A program made the translations under genes and the position numbers. 48,287 nt of DNA from an uncultured Lachnospiraceae bacterium (GTDB taxonomy: Bacteria; Bacillota; Clostridia; Lachnospirales; Lachnospiraceae): contig CAJUDM010000011.1 of the NCBI GenBank assembly GCA_910584915.1, forward strand, positions 102,138-150,424, read 5' to 3'. The stretch's first letter is position 1; the number at the start of each line of letters is the position of its first letter. Below the pieces are notes generated by a model that did not search any database, was not told the origin of the DNA, and saw nothing but the letters and a program-made list of their open reading frames with translations. This document shows, one piece after another, positions 23,955 to 33,272 of the stretch.

Positions 23955-25364
23955 TCAGATACAGACATGATCTATCCACGCAAACAGTTCCTCCAGATCA
24001 TAATCTCCCGCATGGGGCATCCCCCAGGGATAGAACAGCTCCGTATCGATTTGAACCTCCGTCAGTTTTGCCGCCAGCATAGCGGAAATGGCAAGGGATG
24101 TATCTCTGTCTGCCGTGCCGTGGCGGATGCGGAAATGCTCTGCTTTAACCGCCTTTTCATCCTCCATATAATTCATCGGATTCATCATTTTGACCTGCAA
24201 TGCATCCGCCAGCTGTCCTTCCGCAGTGCTGTGCTGAAAACTGAATCCGGTAAAATGCCGATACCGTATCTGTTTGGTGCCAAACAACTCATTCTCCGGC
24301 GTTCCCAATGCCGTACTGTCAAACGCCGGCGCTTCCTTCATACGGGTACGAAACTGTACATATTTCCGGAAATCGATGACAGGCTCCCTGCCATCCTCCG
24401 CCTCAAGCCAGTCAAGTTCTGATAAATCCGAACCCTTCTCCAACTCTTTCCGGGCAGAGGCAGCCACATAGCTTTTTATGTATTCCAGAAAGCTGCCCTC
24501 CCCCTGCTCATTCAATGTCAGAGCCTTTCCCGCCCCGTCTTTTAACTGAAGCCCATTTACATACCCCGGAAAAGAATCCCTCAGCAGATCGGAAAAATTC
24601 TGCTGCTCTTTTGTCATTACCCCGTCCACGGGAATCCACTCCGGCGTATCCCCCTCTCTTTCAGCGGGCACCATCTTCTTATTATGGTAATCATTCAAAC
24701 CATGAAATTCCCATTCATAGGCGGCGTCCGCATGATCCAGATTCGTGATCGGACAGTAACAGGAAGCGGCAAATACGGCATCCGAAGCCTCCGCCGCCCC
24801 CATCTCATCCAGATACGGCGCATAGTCCGGATGGTCCCCTGTTGTCCCTAAAAGAGCGGACATGGCTCCCCCCGCGCTGGTGCCGTTGCTTATGATCCTG
24901 TTTACATTGCCGGGAATACGGCATACGTTGGCTTTCAGATAGCGCACAGCAGCCTTCAGGTCGCAGAGCGCCGCCGGCGCGGTCCCGATAAACTCTCCCC
25001 TCTCATTTATCATTCCCCGTCCCCTTGTTCCCGGAGATACCACCACATAGCCGTGCAGCAGCGCATGGAAAGCGGCATTTACATGTCCCTCCCTGCTCCT
25101 CCCCGGACGCTCCTGTAAACCGGGCATATAGCCCCCTATTGTATTCGGCATAAATATCGGAGCATTTTTCAGATGCCGGCCATTTATCATTTTCCCTTCA
25201 TAAAACGCCTCAGGCACAAAAATGCTCAGACGCTGCATCCTTTCATTCGCAGGATTTTTGCAGTAGGGAATATCTTCGAACGCTCTGTATGTCAATATTT
25301 TACCATCTATCTCAATCGTTTCCACGGTATACGCCGTCCCATCAAATATCAGTTCTTTTTTCAT
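23955..25364 (-). CDS. Tannase-like (subtype B) alpha/beta-hydrolase esterase
   Basis: A 469-residue hydrolase without signal peptide, so probably cytoplasmic. The nucleophile elbow is NGTSAGGAMSAL, followed by GTTGDHPDYAPYLDEMGAA, which I associate with subtype B tannases and related plant-phenolic esterases; an upstream SPGTRGRGM would form the oxyanion region. Late DTSLAISAMLAAKL and WGMPHAGDYDLEELF, with a His near the end, complete the expected triad. Such enzymes cleave galloyl or hydroxycinnamoyl esters, but the substrate is not shown here. The ATG at 25364 lies two bases after the SDR stop. It is the last gene of the Opp operon. Confidence 0.75.
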   Translation of the reverse strand: MKKELIFDGTAYTVETIEIDGKILTYRAFEDIPYCKNPANERMQRLSIFVPEAFYEGKMINGRHLKNAPIFMPNTIGGYMPGLQERPGRSREGHVNAAFHALLHGYVVVSPGTRGRGMINERGEFIGTAPAALCDLKAAVRYLKANVCRIPGNVNRIISNGTSAGGAMSALLGTTGDHPDYAPYLDEMGAAEASDAVFAASCYCPITNLDHADAAYEWEFHGLNDYHNKKMVPAEREGDTPEWIPVDGVMTKEQQNFSDLLRDSFPGYVNGLQLKDGAGKALTLNEQGEGSFLEYIKSYVAASARKELEKGSDLSELDWLEAEDGREPVIDFRKYVQFRTRMKEAPAFDSTALGTPENELFGTKQIRYRHFTGFSFQHSTAEGQLADALQVKMMNPMNYMEDEKAVKAEHFRIRHGTADRDTSLAISAMLAAKLTEVQIDTELFYPWGMPHAGDYDLEELFAWIDHVCI

Positions 25365-25366
25365 CT

Positions 25367-26134
25367 TTAACAGCCCCCGAGTTCCAGTCCTCCGCTCACA
25401 CAGAGCGTCTGTCCGGTCACATAGCCCGCCTCCTCGCTCGCCAGATAGCACACTGCCTGTGCAAGATCCTGTGCCGTGCCCAGGCGTCCCATCGGAATAT
25501 ACGGTATAAATGCTGACGGTTCCGCATTCCCCGGGCGTATTCCCTCAACTCTCGGTATGGCACCTTTCGCAATACAGTTTACCGTGATGCTCTCCTCCGC
25601 GAGCCTTGCCGCCATATTTAACGCCAGCGCATGGACAGCGCCCTTCGCCACCGCATTCGCAAAGCTTCCCGTCCTGCCCCCGTAGACGCCTTCCACGCTG
25701 GACATCAGAATAATGCGCGGCGCTCTGCTCTCCCTCAGATAAGGCAGAGCGGCAACAGCCATCTTAAATGCCCCTGCCACAAGATGTTCCACCTCTTTCA
25801 TCAACTCATCTCCCCGCAGTTCTTCCATCCCCTTTGCGGTCCCGGTATCTCCCGTGTTGGAAATGATCACATCTACCGAACCATATTTTCCGGCAATATA
25901 CCGATAGGTGCGCTCATCTTCCTCAGCCGGTCCTGCCTCAGCAGCTCCGACCGCCTCACATTTTCCGGCAAATCCAAGACCGTTTATCTCCTCCGCCAGA
26001 GCCTGCGCCTTTTTCGCCTGGTGTGTCGCCATCACGACGTTCATGCCCGCCCGGCAGAGCTCCTTTACCGTATCGATGCCGTCTCCCGCCGATCCGCCGG
26101 CTATCACACAGGTTCTCCCCGCCAATGTCTGCAT
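25367..26134 (-). CDS. Short-chain dehydrogenase/reductase lacking the catalytic Tyr
   Basis: A 255-residue classical SDR fold. The N-terminal VIAGGSAGDGI is the TGxxxGxG dinucleotide motif, IISNTGD stands for the NNAG motif, and ILMSSVEGVYGG holds the catalytic Ser. The active-site Tyr-x-x-x-Lys instead reads N-A-V-A-K (FANAVAKGAV): the lysine is kept and the tyrosine is Asn. The DNA codon is AAT, so the frame is sound. The C-terminus GYVTGQTLCVSGGLELGGC is typical. It may be inactive, or use another residue as acid. ATG 26134 has AGGAGG 5 bases ahead; it lies between two hydrolase genes in the Opp operon. Confidence 0.88.
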   Translation of the reverse strand: MQTLAGRTCVIAGGSAGDGIDTVKELCRAGMNVVMATHQAKKAQALAEEINGLGFAGKCEAVGAAEAGPAEEDERTYRYIAGKYGSVDVIISNTGDTGTAKGMEELRGDELMKEVEHLVAGAFKMAVAALPYLRESRAPRIILMSSVEGVYGGRTGSFANAVAKGAVHALALNMAARLAEESITVNCIAKGAIPRVEGIRPGNAEPSAFIPYIPMGRLGTAQDLAQAVCYLASEEAGYVTGQTLCVSGGLELGGC

Positions 26135-26157
26135 TTCGTCCTCCTTCTTCCTCTGCC

Positions 26158-27426
26158 CTAAAAATCTCTCTTTTCCAGCCAGCTGTCCACATAGTCAAAA
26201 CAGTTTTTTACTGTGTCTCCAAATTCCCCCCTGTAACTTTCCGCATCCTCCTGCGGCACAAAGTTGTGGGACGCCCCCTCGATAAACATGATCGTCTTAT
26301 CCTCCGACGCCGCATTTTCATATATCTGTTCCGCCGCCAGAAATTCATAGCTTCCCGTCATCCCCATGATCAGCACGGGCACCCTGATCCCCTTTACATT
26401 TCCCGGCGTGCAGCAATAGCTGGAGTCCCAGTCTATGCCGTATATCCTGCTCTCATCATAGTGAAAATCCTTTGTCCTCACCGCCGAATTGGTCAGATAA
26501 GTCCTGACTGTTGACACACAGGTTCCCATACCGTTCACCGTCACAAAATTCCTGTCAAAGTGAGGCTTTCTGCGTGACCTGATAATCTCTGTCGTCACAG
26601 AGCCATCCCCGTGGATCAGGGGCCATTCGTGAACCGTCCGGCTGAGCAGCCTTATATCCTGCGGAAACATTTTGTTATTCGGGGCAAGCTGAGATGCCCC
26701 GGCTATCACAAAGGGCTCGTCATCCTCAAACTCGCCCCTGCCGGACTCTATCCTCTTTAGCCGCTCAAGCGCCATATTGATCAGTTCCTCATTTCTTTCC
26801 TCCTGCGCTTTCTGATAATTTTTTATAAACTCCTCTGAATACTGAGAACCCTCTGGATCAAAACCGTTTTCCTCGGAGAACAGATCATACTCCGGCTTTA
26901 AGTTTCTGCTCGATGTATTGTCTGAAACTGCCGGCTCCAGGCTGAGCAGCGTCATAACCCCATTGCCCCAGTTGGAATCCAACAAAAGCACCGCGTCCGC
27001 TCCCGGCAGTTCCCCTATATCCGACAGTTTGATGATCCTGTGGTCATCCTGAAACACCGATGCACCGTTCTCCGCTATGCTCTGATAGGCGGAGATCAAG
27101 GTCGCGCCGCCGCTGTGCCCGAGCAGCACCGTCTTTTTCACATGGGACAGGTTCTTTACAAAACACACCGCCTCCTTTAAGTCCAGTATTTTTTTGTCCA
27201 GCATCTCACAGGAGTTCTCCACATTGGAGGCAAACACCGTGTAGCCTCGTTTTGCGAGTTCAGGGGCCGGCAAAAAACCGTAGTAATCGCCGTCCGAATG
27301 CATCAGGACGATACCTGTCGCGCTCTTTTCTCCTGCGTCCACCGGCATATACAGGACGCCCCCCTGAAATGCGTTCAACTTTATGTATTCATTTTTGATT
27401 TCACAATATTTCCCTATCATTTCCAT
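26158..27426 (-). CDS. Alpha/beta hydrolase
   Basis: A 422-residue alpha/beta hydrolase, probably cytoplasmic since no signal is seen. The nucleophile elbow is LLGHSGGATLI (about 114-124); GIVLMHSDGDYYG gives the oxyanion strand; the acid and His are likely in PVLIMGMTGSYEF and EGASHNFVPQED near the C-terminus. About 200 residues of helical cap are inserted between the two halves, rich in charged residues (EEFIKNYQKAQEERNEELIN). The substrate is unknown. It starts 9 bp after the OppF gene with AGAGGTG ahead, so it belongs to the transporter operon and probably acts on the imported compound. Confidence 0.8.
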   Translation of the reverse strand: MEMIGKYCEIKNEYIKLNAFQGGVLYMPVDAGEKSATGIVLMHSDGDYYGFLPAPELAKRGYTVFASNVENSCEMLDKKILDLKEAVCFVKNLSHVKKTVLLGHSGGATLISAYQSIAENGASVFQDDHRIIKLSDIGELPGADAVLLLDSNWGNGVMTLLSLEPAVSDNTSSRNLKPEYDLFSEENGFDPEGSQYSEEFIKNYQKAQEERNEELINMALERLKRIESGRGEFEDDEPFVIAGASQLAPNNKMFPQDIRLLSRTVHEWPLIHGDGSVTTEIIRSRRKPHFDRNFVTVNGMGTCVSTVRTYLTNSAVRTKDFHYDESRIYGIDWDSSYCCTPGNVKGIRVPVLIMGMTGSYEFLAAEQIYENAASEDKTIMFIEGASHNFVPQEDAESYRGEFGDTVKNCFDYVDSWLEKRDF

Positions 27427-27435
27427 CTACACCTC

Positions 27436-28386
27436 TCAATTTATCTCATTTACCCTGCAGCACGACACAAAATGTCCTTTTTCCACCTCCTGAAGCTCCT
27501 GCGGCTGTCTGCAGCTCTCCGCCGCATAGGGACACCTTGCCGCAAACCTGCAGCCCGGCTCCGGATCGATCGGTGATGTGATCTCGCCTTTCAGCTTCAC
27601 TCTGTCCATCGGATGGAAGATATCCGTGGAAGGGATCGCGGAGAGGAGCGCTTTCGTATACGGATGCAGCGTATTGGAAAACAATTCCTCCGTAGGCGCC
27701 TTCTCCACAAGCTGTCCCAGATACATCACACAGATATGATTGGATATATGCCGCACCACCGACAGATCATGCGTCACAAACATATACGCCATCCCCATCT
27801 GTTCCTGCAGGTCCATAAGCAGATTCAAAACCTGTGCCTGAATCGATACATCCAGCGCGGATACCGGCTCATCGCACACAATAAAATCCGGATTTAACGC
27901 CAGCGCCCTCGCTATTCCTACACGCTGCCTGCGGCCGCCGTCCAGTTCATGCGGATAGGACTGTCGAAGCCTCTCATCGATTCCCACCAGTTCCATCAGC
28001 CGCTCCGCTTCCTCTCTGATCTCCGCCTTGCCGTGAAACCTTCCCGAATGCTTTAACGGCTCCTGTATCGTGGACTCGATACGAATCCTGGGATTCAGGC
28101 TGGAATAGGGGTCCTGAAACACGATCTGCATTTTATCCCTGATACGGCTTAAATCCTTTCCTTTTACACGGGTAATATCTTCTCCGTCCAGAAAAACTTT
28201 TCCGTCCGTAGGCTCCTGCAGATGGATGATCGTCCTGCCCAGCGTACTCTTTCCACAGCCTGACTCTCCGACTACACCCAATGTCTCTCCTTTCTCGATC
28301 GTAAAGGAGACATCGTCCACCGCATGATTGATCCCTGTTGGAACTTTAAAATACTTTTTCAGATTACGCACTTCAATCAATGACAT
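27436..28386 (-). CDS. Oligopeptide/dipeptide-type ABC ATPase, OppF/DppF
   Basis: A 316-residue ATPase that powers the adjacent OppB/OppC permeases. Walker A is GESGCGKST, Walker B FIVCDEP, and the H-switch VTHD. The signature reads ELDGGRRQR in place of LSGGQRQR; that variant occurs in a known group of Dpp/Opp F subunits, so it need not be a defect. The C-terminal oligopeptide-ATPase segment has the usual cysteine pattern (GCRFAARCPYAAESC). The ATG at 28386 follows AGGAGG and one base after the OppD stop. Confidence 0.93.
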   Translation of the reverse strand: MSLIEVRNLKKYFKVPTGINHAVDDVSFTIEKGETLGVVGESGCGKSTLGRTIIHLQEPTDGKVFLDGEDITRVKGKDLSRIRDKMQIVFQDPYSSLNPRIRIESTIQEPLKHSGRFHGKAEIREEAERLMELVGIDERLRQSYPHELDGGRRQRVGIARALALNPDFIVCDEPVSALDVSIQAQVLNLLMDLQEQMGMAYMFVTHDLSVVRHISNHICVMYLGQLVEKAPTEELFSNTLHPYTKALLSAIPSTDIFHPMDRVKLKGEITSPIDPEPGCRFAARCPYAAESCRQPQELQEVEKGHFVSCCRVNEIN

Positions 28387-28387
28387 C

Positions 28388-29383
28388 TTATTCAACCTCC
28401 TGCTCCAAGTGAATACAGCAGCAACTGTGGCTCTCCGATATAGTGGTGACAGCTATCTCACCCGCCCTGCAGGCATCTGTCGCCCGCGGGCACCTCTCTG
28501 CGAACGCACAGCCCGCGGGCAGCGCTGTAGGATCAGGCGGATTTCCTGCAATAGGCTTTAATCTTTTCTCTCCGGCATTCATCCCCGGCAGGGAAGCAAA
28601 CAACCCCTTTGTATACGGGTGCATCGGATGCAGGAACAGATCTCTTTTTGTACCGTATTCTATGATCCTTCCCGCATAGACCACCGCCACATTATCGCTT
28701 GTCTCCGCCACGACTCCCAGATCATGGGTGATAAGGAGCATGGATGTATCATATTTTTTCCGCAAATCCTTGATCAGATCAAGCACCTGCGCCTGTATCG
28801 TCACATCCAACGCTGTCGTCGGTTCATCTGCAAGCAGCAGGAGCGGATTACAGGCAAGCGCCATGGCGATCACCACTCTCTGCTTCATGCCGCCTGAAAA
28901 CTCAAACGGATACTCCACACTGCGCTGCGCCGGAATTCCTACCAGCTCCAGCATCTCTTTCGCCCTCTCCTCCGCCTGCTTTTTGTCATAATCGTTGTGC
29001 AGCATCAGGCCTTCCATGATCTGTTCGCCGACGCTCATCAGCGGATTTAACGCCGTCATGGGGTCCTGAAAAATCATCGCGATCTTCTTTCCGCGGATAT
29101 CGAGCATTTTCTCTTCCGGCAGGCCGATCAGTTCCTCTCCCTCCAGATGCACGGTTCCGCCCAGAACCTTTGCCGGCGGATTCGGCAATATCCCCAGAAT
29201 AGCCTTTGCTATCGTAGTCTTTCCGGCTCCCGTCTCCCCGACTAACGCCAATGTCTCCCCTCTTTTCATATCGAAAGACACTTTATTTACCGCCTGTACG
29301 ATCTTCTTTCTGGATGTATATATCACCTCAAGATCGCGCACAGATAAAAATTTTTCCTGTTGATCCATTTCTCTGTTTTCCAT
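28388..29383 (-). CDS. Oligopeptide/dipeptide-type ABC ATPase, OppD/DppD
   Basis: A 331-residue ATPase with Walker A GETGAGKTT, signature FSGGMKQRV, Walker B LLLADEPTTALD and switch ITHDLG. The C-terminal signature GCAFAERCPRATDAC matches the Opp/Dpp ATPase tail. It forms a heterodimer with the OppF protein. The start at 29383 has GGAGGAG ahead; an upstream in-frame codon at 29428 overlaps the permease gene and lacks a ribosome site. Confidence 0.93.
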   Translation of the reverse strand: MENREMDQQEKFLSVRDLEVIYTSRKKIVQAVNKVSFDMKRGETLALVGETGAGKTTIAKAILGILPNPPAKVLGGTVHLEGEELIGLPEEKMLDIRGKKIAMIFQDPMTALNPLMSVGEQIMEGLMLHNDYDKKQAEERAKEMLELVGIPAQRSVEYPFEFSGGMKQRVVIAMALACNPLLLLADEPTTALDVTIQAQVLDLIKDLRKKYDTSMLLITHDLGVVAETSDNVAVVYAGRIIEYGTKRDLFLHPMHPYTKGLFASLPGMNAGEKRLKPIAGNPPDPTALPAGCAFAERCPRATDACRAGEIAVTTISESHSCCCIHLEQEVE

Positions 29384-29399
29384 CGTCTCTCCTCCGATC

Positions 29400-30290
29400 C
29401 TATTTGCGCAGCTTGGGATCCAGCGCATCTCTGAGTCCGTCTCCGATCAGATTGATCGCCAGCACAGTCAGCGCGATGATCAGCCCCGGAAACATGATCA
29501 GATACGGATAGTTTAAAATATGGCTGCGGGCATCCGCCAGCATGGCGCCCCACTCCGGCGTGGGCGGCTGTACACCCAGGCCTATGTAGGAGAGAGCCGC
29601 CGCCATCGTGATCGTCATGCCGATTCCCATCGTCGCATCCACGATGACAGGCGAAATGACATTGGGCAGCAGGTGCCTGAACATAATGCTTATTCTGGAA
29701 CACTTGATGGATTCCGCCGCCTCCAGATATTCTTTTGACCGCTCCGCCAGTATTTGGCCTCGGATCAGCCTCACGCCTATCGGCACATTTCCCACGGAAA
29801 GCGCCAGCACCGTGTTGAAAAAACCGGGGCCCAGAACGGCGGAGATCAGGATACAGAGCAGAATGCTCGGAAGGGAAGACCAGATATCCATCAGGCGCAT
29901 GATAAGCGTCTCCGTTTTCCCGCCGAAATATCCTGCAATGCTTCCGATCACAATACCCAACGCGGAGCCGAAAACGGCTGCACACAGGCCGAGTGCCAGA
30001 GAGTAACGCCCTCCGTATAACAGCCTGGTAAACAGATCCCGCCCCATGGCATCCGTCCCGCAAAAATGTGCCGCACTGGGACCTGCGAACAGATTTTTAA
30101 TATCCGTCTCGTTTACATCATAGGGCGCGACGACCGGAGCAAAAACACATGCCGCAACGATCACCGCGAACAGCACGATCCCCACTTTTGCGCCGGGATT
30201 TTCCCATAATCTCTGTATGGTCTCCAGAAACAGAGAGGTTTTCTCCGCCCGTCTGTACCGGCTGTAAACATCATTTTGTCTTTTTCTCAT
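29400..30290 (-). CDS. ABC permease, OppC/DppC type
   Basis: A 296-residue permease with the N-terminal OppC domain (RLWENPGAKVGIVLFAVIV), then AHFCGTDAMGRDLFTRLLYG, the family hallmark, and five or six hydrophobic helices. The EAA-type loop is YLEAAESIKCSRISIMFRHL. The C-terminus LNLIGDGLRDALDPKLRK is typical. The start ATG overlaps the OppB stop as ATGA. Confidence 0.94.
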   Translation of the reverse strand: MRKRQNDVYSRYRRAEKTSLFLETIQRLWENPGAKVGIVLFAVIVAACVFAPVVAPYDVNETDIKNLFAGPSAAHFCGTDAMGRDLFTRLLYGGRYSLALGLCAAVFGSALGIVIGSIAGYFGGKTETLIMRLMDIWSSLPSILLCILISAVLGPGFFNTVLALSVGNVPIGVRLIRGQILAERSKEYLEAAESIKCSRISIMFRHLLPNVISPVIVDATMGIGMTITMAAALSYIGLGVQPPTPEWGAMLADARSHILNYPYLIMFPGLIIALTVLAINLIGDGLRDALDPKLRK

Positions 30291-31243
30291 TTTCCTGCGC
30301 CTCCTCTCCTGGCACTGGAATACTGTGCCTTGATCCTCGGATCTACAAAAGCGTAAACCAAATCGACAAGCAGCATGGCGATTGACGTAAACGCCGCAAA
30401 AAACAGCACACAGGAACGGACCACAGGATAATCTCTCGCGTTGATGGCTGTCAGCAGATACAGCCCTATTCCGGGTACTGAAAATACGCTCTCAATCACC
30501 GCGGAACCCGCTACGATCCTCGCAAAACCGTTTCCGATGGAGGTGATGATCGGCATCAGCGCATTGGGCAGCATATGCCTGAAAACCACTTTTCTCTCTC
30601 TCTGGCCTTTTGCCCGCGCCGTGGTGATATAGTCCTCTCTGAATACTCCCAGCATACTCGCCCTCGTCTGTCTGGCATTGACCGCTATCCCGCCGATGGC
30701 ACTGCAGATGATCGGCATAACGTAATATTCCGCTCCTCCGATCCCGTAGGAGGGCAAAATTCCAAGCTTTGCGGAGAGAAGCAGGATCAGCATCAGCGCA
30801 ACCCAGAAATCCGGACAGGAGATAAACACCATGGCGATCCCCATCGTCAGGGAATCCTGCCATTTCCCCTCATGTGTGGAAGCGAATATGCCCATCAGAA
30901 GCCCTATCGCAAGATTCAGCGCCATCGCCGATAAACCGATGATCACCGTTCTCGGAAGCCTTGTCCTCATCTCATCGATGACAGGCTTGTTATAGACCCA
31001 TGAGGTTCCCAGGTCAAAATGTAAAAACGTATCCGAAAAATATGTCTTCAACTGCTGAAAATAAGACTGGTCAAGCCCCATGATATGTCGGAGATTTTCC
31101 ACCTCCTCCGCTGTCGCATTGCCGCCTGCGATCATACGCGCCGGATCTCCCGGCGTAAAATACAGGATCGTAAAAATGATGAAGGATGTTCCCAGAATGA
31201 TCACGATCATCCACAACAATCTTTTCAGTATGTATTTTCCCAT
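30287..31243 (-). CDS. ABC permease, OppB/DppB type
   Basis: A 318-residue permease beginning MGKYILKRLLWMIVIILGTS with the characteristic YFTPGDPARMI and LGTSWVYNKPVIDEM. The EAA loop is FREDYITTARAKGQRER, and the C-terminal helix ends in VDLVYAFVDPRIK. GGGAG precedes the ATG at 31243. A terminator-like hairpin at 31296-31344 separates it from the binding-protein gene. Confidence 0.94.
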   Translation of the reverse strand: MGKYILKRLLWMIVIILGTSFIIFTILYFTPGDPARMIAGGNATAEEVENLRHIMGLDQSYFQQLKTYFSDTFLHFDLGTSWVYNKPVIDEMRTRLPRTVIIGLSAMALNLAIGLLMGIFASTHEGKWQDSLTMGIAMVFISCPDFWVALMLILLLSAKLGILPSYGIGGAEYYVMPIICSAIGGIAVNARQTRASMLGVFREDYITTARAKGQRERKVVFRHMLPNALMPIITSIGNGFARIVAGSAVIESVFSVPGIGLYLLTAINARDYPVVRSCVLFFAAFTSIAMLLVDLVYAFVDPRIKAQYSSARRGGAGK

Positions 31244-31295
31244 ATGGCATTCTCCCTCTCAGGACAACTCTTACTATAAAAATAAATTTTTGTGC

Positions 31296-31344
31296 AAAAA
31301 AGGCAGTATCCGGTTTTTCACTGCAAAACTTATATACTGCCTTT
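31296..31344 (-). terminator. Intra-operon terminator between binding protein and permeases
   Basis: On the minus strand AAAGGCAGTAT and ATACTGCCTTT form an 11-bp stem with a loop of about 24 bases, followed by TTTTTTGC. It lies 27 bp after the binding-protein stop and 50 bp before OppB. Partial termination here would give more binding protein than permease, as is common in ABC operons. Confidence 0.8.
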
Positions 31345-31370
31345 CTATGTGTATCTCTGTGTTTGTGTCG

Positions 31371-33038
31371 TCAATCCAGATAATAATCACATGCTCCGGC
31401 GCGCAGGAATTCAGATTCACGGTATACAAGCGTCGCGAAATCCTCGCTGTATACGCCGTTCATCGCCGTGGAGCTCAGCGCATGGTAATATGCGTTATCG
31501 AGGTAATACTGATGCATTTCCGTCATCTTCTCGGCAGTATGTCCCTCCAGCGAATTGCACAGCACCAGAAATTCCTGCAGCTTTTCGTCATGGATGTATG
31601 CCATGTTAAATCCTGTCCCGAATTCATTGTAATTTGTAAAACGGTTCCACTCGCCGCTCTGGCATCCGCCGCCGGCGTTGGTGATGAGCATATCCCACTT
31701 CGTCGGATCTAACGCATCTGACTGCACAAGCGCTTCGTCCTCGGAAATGATCTCTGTCTCAATGCCGACATTTAACAGCAGCGCCTGCATCATCGTCATG
31801 ATATTTTTGTCCACCTCATTGCTGGTGCCCAGAATTTTCAGCGTCTCGCCGTTATAGGATGTCTTCTCCAGATATTCTTTCGCAAGTTCAGGATCGCATA
31901 CCGCCATATAGTTTCCTTCCGCGCTCTCCCACTCCTCGCAGTAATCCGGGAAGAAAGAAGTTCCTATCGCTCTCGCCGGAAGCCCCGTGCCTGCCGCCGC
32001 CACGATCGCCTCGTTGTCAAGCGCATAGAACACCGCTTTTCTCAGGTTTACGTCACTCATCAAACTGCCGGGATCGTTGTTTCCCATCAGGACGCGCAGC
32101 CCGCTTCCCTGTGTCGTGTAGACATCGTTGCCGTCCGCATACTGGCCGCCGTCACGGAATTCATCCAGATTTTCCGCCGGTACATACTCCGAATACTGGA
32201 TCTGCCCGGTGCTGAGTGCGATCACATGCTGGGATGTCTCCGAGATGATATCGTACTCGATCGTCTGCACGTTTGCCAGGTGCTCCGGATCGCGAAGTTC
32301 ATCCTTCTGCCAGTAATTATCATTCGCCTCCAGCACAAGGCGGCTTCCCACCGTATATTCCACGACTTTGTAAGGTCCCGTTGCCACCGGCTTCTCGTGG
32401 AAGTTCCCCTCCTCGTATGCTTTCTGAGAATAGATATGTGTTCTGCACCAGGGCCACTCCAGATCGCCGATGCCGTCGATCGGAGATGTCCACACAAATT
32501 CCACCGTATAATCGTCTATCTTTTCAATATGGTCAAACTTGTCATATTTCAACGCTTTCCCCGAGTCAACCAGATTATTGTAGCAGAAGACAACATCGTC
32601 CGCCGTGATGGGATTTCCCTCCGAGTCCTGAATATAGTCATAAATCTCCACCTGCCAGTGAAGGTCGTCTATCTCCGTATAGCCCTTCGCCAGGATCGGC
32701 ACATAATCATTGTTCCTGTAGTCAAAAAGCTGCTCATAATAATTCCAGTTGACATACAGGAGGGAATTGTCGCCGCTGGTGTTTTCCGGTGCCAGATCCT
32801 TCGGATCGCTCTGCAGCCCGATACATATTTTCTCATACCTCTCATCGCTGTCCGCTGTGGTCTTTCTGCCCTCCTGCGCCACCGGCGCCACATCCTTCAC
32901 CGCTTCTTCCGTCTCCGCCGCTTCCTGTTTTACTTCCGCCTCCGTCTCTGTCTCCGCATTGTTACCGCATGCCGCCATCGATATTGCCATCGCCGCCGAT
33001 AAGAATAACGCTGTAAGTTTCCCTGTCTTCGCTTTCAC
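31371..33038 (-). CDS. Extracellular solute-binding lipoprotein, OppA/DppA type
   Basis: A 555-residue family 5 solute-binding protein. The signal peptide ends at a lipobox, A-A-C (about residue 24), followed by a Glu-rich linker. Family signatures include NWNYYEQLFDYRNN, WQVEIYDYIQDSEGNPITAD, TGPYKVVEYTVGSRLVLEAN and LRKAVFYALDNEAIV. It would bind a peptide, a nickel complex or a glycosidic compound. The start is GTG 33038 with AGGGAGG 7 bases ahead. The operon continues into permeases, ATPases and three catabolic genes, which argues for a non-peptide substrate, possibly an ester or glycoside. Confidence 0.92.
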   Translation of the reverse strand: MKAKTGKLTALFLSAAMAISMAACGNNAETETEAEVKQEAAETEEAVKDVAPVAQEGRKTTADSDERYEKICIGLQSDPKDLAPENTSGDNSLLYVNWNYYEQLFDYRNNDYVPILAKGYTEIDDLHWQVEIYDYIQDSEGNPITADDVVFCYNNLVDSGKALKYDKFDHIEKIDDYTVEFVWTSPIDGIGDLEWPWCRTHIYSQKAYEEGNFHEKPVATGPYKVVEYTVGSRLVLEANDNYWQKDELRDPEHLANVQTIEYDIISETSQHVIALSTGQIQYSEYVPAENLDEFRDGGQYADGNDVYTTQGSGLRVLMGNNDPGSLMSDVNLRKAVFYALDNEAIVAAAGTGLPARAIGTSFFPDYCEEWESAEGNYMAVCDPELAKEYLEKTSYNGETLKILGTSNEVDKNIMTMMQALLLNVGIETEIISEDEALVQSDALDPTKWDMLITNAGGGCQSGEWNRFTNYNEFGTGFNMAYIHDEKLQEFLVLCNSLEGHTAEKMTEMHQYYLDNAYYHALSSTAMNGVYSEDFATLVYRESEFLRAGACDYYLD

Positions 33039-33146
33039 TATGTAACCTCCCTTTCGTCAAATTATCGTTTTTTGTTTTACAGTTATCTTTTTGCCCGGAC
33101 AATTTCAACAAATAAAAATTAATTTTTTAATTTTTTTGTTATATAA

Positions 33147-33175
33147 ATTATAATATCTGGCGGTTCAGAAAACAA
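33147..33175 (-). promoter_or_regulatory. Promoter of the Opp-type operon
   Basis: On the minus strand TTGTTT (33170-33175), 17-base spacer and a perfect TATAAT (33147-33152). The leader to the start at 33038 is about 100 bases and very A/T-rich. Confidence 0.65.
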
Positions 33176-33210
33176 ATCTTATTGGGCAGTAGTTTGGTCC
33201 AAAATGGAAA

Positions 33211-33244
33211 CAAAAAAGGATCTTTCCGATACAAGATCCTTTTC
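33211..33244 (-). terminator. Terminator after the LysR pair
   Basis: On the minus strand AAAAGGATCTT and AAGATCCTTTT pair over 11 bp with an 8-base loop and are followed by TTTTTTG. It lies about 30 bp past the LysR stop at 33273. Confidence 0.9.
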
Positions 33245-33272
33245 TATCCCTATATTCCATTTTTCCCCTGTC

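Noticed and set aside
28386..28395. TTG start three codons upstream for OppF
   Set aside because: The ATG at 28386 has AGGAGG at normal spacing; the TTG lies directly on the ribosome site.
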